Below are positions 1 to 5,243 of a stretch of 5,243 nt of DNA, in pieces. Positions within the stretch are counted from its first letter, which is position 1. The number at the start of each line of letters is the position of its first letter. Under the pieces are notes generated by a model. That model ran no database searches. It was given only the letters and a program-made list of their open reading frames with translations, and was not told the origin of the DNA. The stretch lies in NCBI GenBank assembly GCA_021768055.1, contig JAASSE010000109.1, positions 1-5,243 of the forward strand, given 5' to 3'. The position numbers and the translations under genes were made by a program. The stretch comes from Gammaproteobacteria bacterium (GTDB lineage: Bacteria; Pseudomonadota; Gammaproteobacteria; SZUA-229).

Positions 1-308
1 CAAAAAGCAATGCCGGGTACAAGGCCTTCGGCCTGGCGATGCAGGATGCGCGCGATCTGGGTAAGATGGAAGTACCGATGCATATACGCAATGCACCCAC
101 GCGCTTGATGAAGGAGTTCGGCCACGGCAAGGATTACCGCTATGCGCACGATGAGGAAGATGCGTTTGCCGCCGGTGAAACTTATTTCCCCGATGACATG
201 GAGGAGAAGATTTATTACCAGCCGGTGGCACGCGGGCTTGAAATCAAGATTGCGGACAAGCTGGCGGATTTACGTGAGCGCAACCGCAAGAACCGCACCC
301 GCAAGTGA
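1..308 (+). CDS. rarA: Replication-associated recombination protein RarA (MgsA), C-terminal part
   Basis: The gene enters from the left edge; reading frame 3 is open from base 3 and stops with TGA at 306-308, giving about 101 residues. The segment matches the C-terminal tetramerisation region of RarA/MgsA, a clamp-loader-like AAA+ ATPase of about 440-450 residues that acts at stalled or gapped replication forks. Visible family hallmarks are KSNAGYKAF at the very start, VPMHIRNAPTRLMKEFGHG, the YRYAHDEEDAFAAGE stretch, YFPDDM, and YYQPVARGLEIKI near the end. The tail is strongly basic (RERNRKNRTRK). The ATPase motifs lie outside the window. The ATG at 39 is internal, because conserved RarA sequence continues upstream of it. 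In E. coli serS follows rarA; here an A+T-rich intergenic stretch follows, so that arrangement is not kept. The family call is secure from the motifs. Confidence 0.95.
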   Translation, partial: KSNAGYKAFGLAMQDARDLGKMEVPMHIRNAPTRLMKEFGHGKDYRYAHDEEDAFAAGETYFPDDMEEKIYYQPVARGLEIKIADKLADLRERNRKNRTRK

Positions 309-449
309 TATCCGGTCTCGCATATATATTATTTAATAAGTTAAGAATATATTATAACTAATTGAAACATAAGTATTAATTTACCCATAGAAAACTTCAC
401 ATATCGGTTGTCATTCGTCGCCTAAGGGTCGCCTAAGGTACAAGTCCTG
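309..449. other. A+T-rich intergenic stretch after rarA
   Basis: No gene is supported here. Bases 321-400 are about 82% A+T by hand count, in sharp contrast to the flanking rarA codons. The tract contains -10-like hexamers (TATTAT at 350-355, TATAAC at 353-358) without a good -35 at normal spacing. It also has an A/T-only inverted repeat, ATATATT at 324-330 with AATATAT at 346-352, separated by 15 bases. That stem is too weak for a standard intrinsic terminator. A promoter region for the downstream small ORF is the simplest reading, but no single promoter can be chosen by eye. Confidence 0.4.
417..438. repeat. 11-bp perfect tandem repeat, two copies
   Basis: GTCGCCTAAGG occurs at 417-427 and immediately again at 428-438 with no mismatch. 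The bases on either side do not extend the match. Each copy ends in TAAGG, which resembles a ribosome binding site; the second copy ends 11 bases before the TTG proposed as the start of the small ORF at 450. A recent slippage duplication is the likely origin. Gain or loss of a unit would move or remove one of the two purine-rich sites without altering any reading frame. Confidence 0.75.
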
Positions 450-560
450 TTGAATGAAAAAGTCATTTTGATATCAAAAATCCTGCTGCTGTGCGTCGGC
501 TGTACCATCGTCGGGGTCGCGATCATCTATGTGTTGAAGGAATGGTTAGGCTGGTTATAA
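450..560 (+). CDS. Possible small single-pass membrane protein (36 aa, TTG start)
   Basis: A 36-codon frame runs from TTG at 450 to TAA at 558-560. The product has a short polar N-terminus (NEK, then SK at residues 9-10), one hydrophobic helix at about residues 5-28 rich in Ile, Leu and Val with two cysteines (C15, C18), and a short C-terminus with two tryptophans (KEWLGWL). This is the layout of a one-segment inner-membrane protein. The frame is open upstream only to 426 and contains no ATG or GTG before 450. The only ribosome-site-like sequence is AAGG at 435-438, 11 bases before TTG, in the second unit of a tandem repeat. I do not recognise a family. A type I toxin-like peptide or a helper of a larger membrane complex are both possible. 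Hydrophobicity and the lack of a competing gene favour it; the TTG start and short length count against it. Confidence 0.35.
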   Translation: MNEKVILISKILLLCVGCTIVGVAIIYVLKEWLGWL

Positions 561-563
561 ACA

Positions 564-576
564 TGCCAGATTGGCA
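564..576. repeat. Short perfect inverted repeat upstream of the PhnD-like gene
   Basis: TGCCA (564-568) and TGGCA (572-576) are perfect complements around a three-base GAT centre. The element lies just after the stop of the small ORF and 59 bases before the PhnD-like start. On the plus strand it is followed by an A-rich run (578-590), so it is not a plus-strand terminator. It could be a protein-binding half-site pair or chance; the second arm also shares bases with a weaker TTGG/CCAA pairing at 571-585. Confidence 0.3.
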
Positions 577-591
577 CAAAACCAAAAAATA

Positions 592-602
592 TTGACTATA
601 TT
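592..602 (+). promoter_or_regulatory. Candidate -10 region upstream of the PhnD-like gene
   Basis: TATATT at 597-602 matches five of six positions of the -10 consensus and would place the RNA start near 609, giving a leader of about 27 bases to the TTG at 636. No good -35 lies at 17 bases; TTGGCA at 571-576 is 20 bases away, which is too far for a standard promoter. The hexamer sits inside TTGACTATA (592-600), a nine-base string that also occurs just upstream of the GGDEF/EAL gene on the other strand. Confidence 0.3.
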
Positions 603-635
603 TATGACTGATAAAAATTTACAGAATCTACCCGC

Positions 636-1433
636 TTGCGAAAACTACTATTACAAGCAGCCTGTATTTTCTATTTGTCAGCGATTACAGGGAACGCATT
701 AGCTGAGAAATACAATCTCTCTGTGCAGCCGATTTTGCCTCCCGACCAAATTGAGCTCAGTTACCAGCCTTTTGCAGAGTATCTCTCCAAGAAAACTGGC
801 CACAATTTTGTTATTACCCCGTATCGTAATTTCCTGACCTACTGGGTACGCATGCAGAAGGGTAAGGATATGCACTTCATTCTGGATGCGGCGCATTTCA
901 CCGATTACCGTATTCAACGAAAAGATTACAAGGTATTGGTAAAACTCCCTGATACCGTCAGTTTCACCGTGGTAACCGGCGAAGAGAATTTTGTGTTCGA
1001 GATGGACGAACTGGTGTCGAAGAAAATCGCAACGATGTCATCACCAAGTCTTGGCGCAGTACGCTTGAACGAAATGTTCACCAACCCGGTACGGCTGCCG
1101 TTCTTTATCCAGGCTAGCAACTCGGTGGATGCCGTAAACAAGGTACTCGATGGTTCGGTCGATGCAGCCATTATTCCAAGTCCACTGGTGGGGAATTTCA
1201 GCGCGCTGAACTCTGTGGTGTCAACTGAACCAGTTCCACATATGGCCCTGTCGGCATCACCGGAAGTGCCGAAAGCAGTCGCACAGGCCGTTAAAAAAGC
1301 CTTACTGGAAGCCCCGAATACGCCTGAGGGCAGGAAAATGCTGGAAGATATGAAATTCAGCGCTTTTCAGGATACCAACGCCAGCATCTACGCCGGCTAT
1401 GCCGAACTTCTGGATGGGGTATTCGGTTACTGA
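636..1433 (+). CDS. PhnD-like periplasmic substrate-binding protein, orphan
   Basis: A 265-residue secreted protein resembling the phosphate/phosphite/phosphonate (PhnD-type) periplasmic binding family. Residues 1-23 form a standard signal peptide: basic MRK, a hydrophobic core, then ALA before E24 as the signal peptidase I site. No lipobox cysteine is seen, so a soluble periplasmic product is expected. The mature part has family-like elements: a P-L-x-x-YL-like stretch (PFAEYLSKKTG, about 45-55), an IATMSSPSLGA segment (about 131-141), SNSVDAVNKVLDGSVDAAIIPS (about 160-181) and a C-terminal TPEGRKMLEDMKF helix. At about 242 mature residues it is short compared with transport-dedicated PhnD (about 310). 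No permease or ATPase gene lies nearby, which favours a sensory role over uptake. The start must be TTG at 636, since the frame is closed by TAA at 612-614 and no ATG precedes the signal peptide; the ribosome site is weak. The ligand cannot be told from sequence. Confidence 0.8.
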   Translation: MRKLLLQAACIFYLSAITGNALAEKYNLSVQPILPPDQIELSYQPFAEYLSKKTGHNFVITPYRNFLTYWVRMQKGKDMHFILDAAHFTDYRIQRKDYKVLVKLPDTVSFTVVTGEENFVFEMDELVSKKIATMSSPSLGAVRLNEMFTNPVRLPFFIQASNSVDAVNKVLDGSVDAAIIPSPLVGNFSALNSVVSTEPVPHMALSASPEVPKAVAQAVKKALLEAPNTPEGRKMLEDMKFSAFQDTNASIYAGYAELLDGVFGY

Positions 1434-1461
1434 GATTGATTACACGGATCCCGATTTATAT

Positions 1462-1477
1462 CTATACTGAGAGTATC
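1462..1477 (+). promoter_or_regulatory. Palindromic element upstream of the PilZ gene
   Basis: CTATACTGAGAGTATC contains a perfect inverted repeat, ATACT (1464-1468) and AGTAT (1472-1476), around a GAG centre. It also carries TATACT (1463-1468), five of six to the -10 consensus, with ATTACA (1439-1444) as a possible -35 at 18-base spacing. As a promoter it would give a leader of about 35 bases to the ATG at 1510. The same element, matching 13 of 16 positions, overlaps the start of the GGDEF/EAL gene. It may be an operator, a promoter, or both. Confidence 0.5.
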
Positions 1478-1509
1478 TAAAACGTATTATCAGTCACTCG
1501 AAAAGCAGA

Positions 1510-1821
1510 ATGGACTCTAAAGCACGTAAACACACACGAAAACCCTGCCAGGCATGCCGCTGCCAGATTCTCCAGGTCAACGGTAAGGAACCTGACCAGT
1601 CACAACAAAATGATGTAACCATAGAAAACATCAGCAAAGGCGGATTCCGCTTTATTACTTCCATACGCTATGAACTGGAAGACCGTATTAAAGCTATTGT
1701 GTATTTCGAGGATGGCCGTGCTGAAGAAACGACCGGCAGGATATGTTACTGCAACCCGGTTGAAGACGATGATTTTGCCTATGGCTTCAGTATTATCAGC
1801 GGGTTCTACTCGTTGCGTTGA
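1510..1821 (+). CDS. Small PilZ-domain protein, probable c-di-GMP receptor
   Basis: A 103-residue protein made of a single PilZ domain. Both halves of the c-di-GMP-binding signature are present: RxxxR at R6-R10 (RKHTR) and NxSxxG at N40-S42-G45 (NISKGG), with the usual beta-strand pattern after it (FRF, then IKAIVYFEDG at about 60-69). Intact motifs imply real ligand binding, from family knowledge. There is no signal peptide or membrane segment, so it should act in the cytoplasm by binding a target protein. It has five cysteines: C13, C16 and C18 as CxxCxC directly after the arginine motif, and C79 and C81 as CYC in the position where many PilZ proteins have a hydrophobic strand. The ATG at 1510 follows a weak purine-rich site (GAAAAGCAG). 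The gene lies 76 bases after the PhnD-like gene and ends 16 bases from the convergent GGDEF/EAL gene, a probable source or sink of its ligand. Confidence 0.87.
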   Translation: MDSKARKHTRKPCQACRCQILQVNGKEPDQSQQNDVTIENISKGGFRFITSIRYELEDRIKAIVYFEDGRAEETTGRICYCNPVEDDDFAYGFSIISGFYSLR

Positions 1822-1837
1822 TTTGTTTCGTTAATCT

Positions 1838-3772
1838 TCAGGCTTTTTCGTCGATTTTCATCAGGTTCAGAAAACCCTGTGCTGACAACGGGCGATGATA
1901 GTGGTATCCCTGCATCGCGAAAACACCTTTATTGATGAAATAAGCAGCATCTTCTTTTGTTTCAACACCCTCGATGACGCAATTCAGGTCCATTCGGTCA
2001 GCCATCGCGATGATGGCATCCACAATTGCCTTGTTGGTATAGCTCTTGTCTTTAAAGCCGGTGACGAATGACTTGTCGATCTTGATAGTACGAATCGGCA
2101 GCCTGTGCAAATAAGACAGTGAAGAATAACCGGTACCGAAGTCATCCAGGATGAAATGGATATCTGCTGCCAGTAGTTCTTCCATTTTCAAAATGGTTTC
2201 ATCGATATTGTCGATCAGGATGTTCTCGGTAAATTCCAGCCTGATATCTTTATGGGCAATACCATATTTGTTTAATACTTCTACAAGCTTTGTTACGAAG
2301 TTCTGCTGTTTAAACTGTTTCGGGCTTATGTTGATCGTGAAATATTTGAATGCCGAGTCCTTGCCTATATTCGGCATGACTTTTTTGACGAAGGCACAGG
2401 CAGCATTAAGTACCCAATCACTGACATCGAGCATCAGGTTACTCTCTTCGGCGATACCTACGAAATCGTCCGGCGATACATTACCTAAAGCCGGGTTGTG
2501 CCAGCGCAGCAGGGACTCGGCGGCAATGACCTGCCCCGAGGTATTCACTATCGGCTGATACTCCAGGCGCAGTTCATTATTATTAATTGCCTTGCGCAGA
2601 TAATCTTCAATGATCAGCCGCTTGCTGGCAGTGACCTGCATTTCAGGATCATAAAACGCAAACGTGTTCCGGCCTTCTGACTTGGCGCGGTACATCGCAG
2701 TGTCTGCATGTTTCAGTACACTTTCACTGTCGTTCTCTTCAGTATTCTTGTCCGGGAAGATGGTGACGCCGATACTGGGAGTGATGTGCAATGTGTACTC
2801 ACCGACTTCAATCGGATCTGCCATTGAATCGATTATTCTTTTCACCACGGATTGTGCCGTGCTGATTGCGACATCTTCGGTATCGCCCACGTTTCTCAAT
2901 ATGTAGACAAACTCGTCACCGCCGATGCGGTAGACATCATCACCGACACGCGCTTCATGGGTAAACTTGTCCGCGACCTTGGTCAGCAGCATGTCGCCAA
3001 CCGAGTGGCCCAGTGAGTCATTGATGTTCTTGAAGTGGTCAAGGTCGATATAAAGAATCGCGCCATAATGGTTGTAGCGCTGCGAGTTCGCAATTTCCTG
3101 GTAAAGGTTGTAGCGAAATGCCCTGCGGTTCGGCAGCTTGGTCAACGGGTCCTGGTTGGCCTGTTCTTCATAGGTCTTCTCCAGCACCTTGTTCAGGTTG
3201 ATACGGCTGTGTAACCTGGTGATTTTCAGGCAGGCATGGCAGGCCAGCGACAACCGCTGCATTACTGGTTTCAGTGAATCCGCCACGCTGGTTTGTAAAT
3301 TTCCATGTTTGAAATGCAGCACCATGTTGCCGACATTCGGTATGCAGTAAATGCTGAACTTGCCTTCATCAACTTCAACGATCTGGTACCCCTGTGCGTC
3401 ACAGGGATAAATGTTTTTGAACGTGTCTTCGACGCGGTGTATCTGGTGAGGCGATGACTGCTCTGCCTGCTCCGGATAGCTCTGCAAGTAGTGAAAGCCG
3501 GCCGCGCTTTCCGTCTTTTCCGCTTCCGTATGAATGGATTCGAGCAGGTAGACGTGTGCCGCCTGGAGATCAAGCGCTTTCACCGCTGCCTGCATGAAAA
3601 ACTGCAGCATTTCCCTGAGGTTCTGGCTCAGACCCGTAGCCAGCAGCAATTCCGCCTGGATTCCGGCAAACTTGTCAGTCTGGGAATGAGCGTCAGTCGT
3701 TGTCTCGGCACGTGGTTTGGCGTCCGTAGAACGGGCGCCACCAGGCACTACTCGGGGATTTTGGTCAGTCAT
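1838..3772 (-). CDS. GAF-like/GGDEF/EAL bifunctional c-di-GMP synthase and phosphodiesterase
   Basis: A 644-residue soluble protein without signal peptide or membrane helices. Residues 1-33 are polar and probably disordered. About 34-190 resemble a GAF-type sensory domain (weak, by pattern only), followed by a short helix up to 205. GGDEF domain (about 206-375): DPLTKLPNRRAF entry, D243 metal site, intact GGDEF at 284-288, and an RxxD inhibitory site at R275-D278 exactly five residues before it. EAL domain (about 385-640): the signature reads ESL (E419), with N481 in NIS, E513 in ExTE, D543-D544 in DDFGTGYSS, K564, E601/E604 in EGVET and Q621 in QGY all kept. Both activities therefore look possible; in such proteins the sensory domain often sets which dominates. 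The ATG at 3772 is the first start after an in-frame stop and has no well-spaced ribosome site. It lies 50 bases downstream of ettA on the same strand, so read-through is possible. Confidence 0.95.
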   Translation of the reverse strand: MTDQNPRVVPGGARSTDAKPRAETTTDAHSQTDKFAGIQAELLLATGLSQNLREMLQFFMQAAVKALDLQAAHVYLLESIHTEAEKTESAAGFHYLQSYPEQAEQSSPHQIHRVEDTFKNIYPCDAQGYQIVEVDEGKFSIYCIPNVGNMVLHFKHGNLQTSVADSLKPVMQRLSLACHACLKITRLHSRINLNKVLEKTYEEQANQDPLTKLPNRRAFRYNLYQEIANSQRYNHYGAILYIDLDHFKNINDSLGHSVGDMLLTKVADKFTHEARVGDDVYRIGGDEFVYILRNVGDTEDVAISTAQSVVKRIIDSMADPIEVGEYTLHITPSIGVTIFPDKNTEENDSESVLKHADTAMYRAKSEGRNTFAFYDPEMQVTASKRLIIEDYLRKAINNNELRLEYQPIVNTSGQVIAAESLLRWHNPALGNVSPDDFVGIAEESNLMLDVSDWVLNAACAFVKKVMPNIGKDSAFKYFTINISPKQFKQQNFVTKLVEVLNKYGIAHKDIRLEFTENILIDNIDETILKMEELLAADIHFILDDFGTGYSSLSYLHRLPIRTIKIDKSFVTGFKDKSYTNKAIVDAIIAMADRMDLNCVIEGVETKEDAAYFINKGVFAMQGYHYHRPLSAQGFLNLMKIDEKA

Positions 3773-3785
3773 ACCCTGAGTATAG
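3770..3785 (-). promoter_or_regulatory. Palindromic element overlapping the GGDEF/EAL start codon
   Basis: Read on the minus strand the element is CTATACTCAGGGTATG, with the final ATG being the start codon. It matches the PilZ upstream element at 13 of 16 positions and keeps the ATAC-N5-GTAT arms. TATACT here ends six bases before the ATG; if it is a -10 hexamer, transcription would begin at or next to the start codon and the mRNA would be leaderless. The -35 side is poor (GAATAA at 17-base spacing). As an operator it would cover the translation start region. Confidence 0.45.
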
Positions 3786-3822
3786 TCAAGGAAATGCTGA
3801 TTTATTCAGAGCTTCGGGAATA

Positions 3823-5243
<1,421 letters not shown>

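Noticed and set aside
324..352. A/T-only inverted repeat as the rarA terminator
   Set aside because: The seven-base stem contains no G or C and has a 15-base loop, so it would not form a stable RNA hairpin.
417..438. CRISPR or integration-site repeat
   Set aside because: There are only two abutting 11-base copies with no spacer, no cas gene, no integrase and no tRNA nearby.
454..471. ATG at 454 as a small gene start
   Set aside because: It is followed by only five codons (MKKSF) before TGA; the hydrophobic peptide is in a different frame starting at TTG 450.
564..602. TTGGCAC at 571-577 as a sigma-54 promoter
   Set aside because: The -24-like half is present, but the required TTGC-type -12 half is absent at the correct spacing; the bases there are CAAAA.
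2508..2520. ESL instead of EAL taken as loss of phosphodiesterase activity
   Set aside because: The catalytic glutamate and all the other metal and substrate residues I could find are kept; the changed alanine is not catalytic.
2151..2558. Plus-strand open frame opposite the EAL domain
   Set aside because: It is the complement of conserved EAL-domain codons, and its product is a low-information serine/leucine-rich string.

Overview
The window looks like a chromosomal segment of a free-living gammaproteobacterium. The two housekeeping proteins cut by its edges, RarA on the left and the ABC-F protein EttA on the right, read like gammaproteobacterial versions, and the c-di-GMP genes between them fit an environmental member of that class. 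I cannot place it to genus. Base composition is uneven by hand count: a sampled line of ettA is about 63% G+C, a sampled line of the PilZ gene about 42%, and the stretch after rarA (321-400) about 82% A+T.

Layout: the 3' end of rarA (1-308, +) is followed by a 327-base stretch holding an A+T-rich tract, an 11-bp perfect tandem repeat and a possible 36-residue single-pass membrane protein starting at TTG (450-560, +). Then come a secreted PhnD-like periplasmic binding protein with no transporter partners in view (636-1433, +) and a small PilZ-domain protein (1510-1821, +). Convergent with these, after only 16 bases, is a large cytoplasmic GAF-like/GGDEF/EAL protein (1838-3772, -). Upstream of it on the same strand, 50 bases away, is ettA (3823 to the right edge, -), missing its first 80 or so codons.

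The middle block reads as a c-di-GMP module: one protein that could both make and break c-di-GMP, one probable c-di-GMP receptor, and a periplasmic binding protein that could supply a ligand cue. The most notable non-coding signal is a near-identical 16-bp element, an imperfect palindrome of the form ATAC-N5-GTAT, just upstream of the PilZ gene and across the start codon of the GGDEF/EAL gene (13 of 16 positions match). A shorter related sequence lies upstream of the PhnD-like gene. It could be a shared operator or a shared -10 promoter region. The five-cysteine pattern in the PilZ protein is the other feature worth a second look. I see no RNA gene, insertion sequence, CRISPR array or convincing intrinsic terminator.
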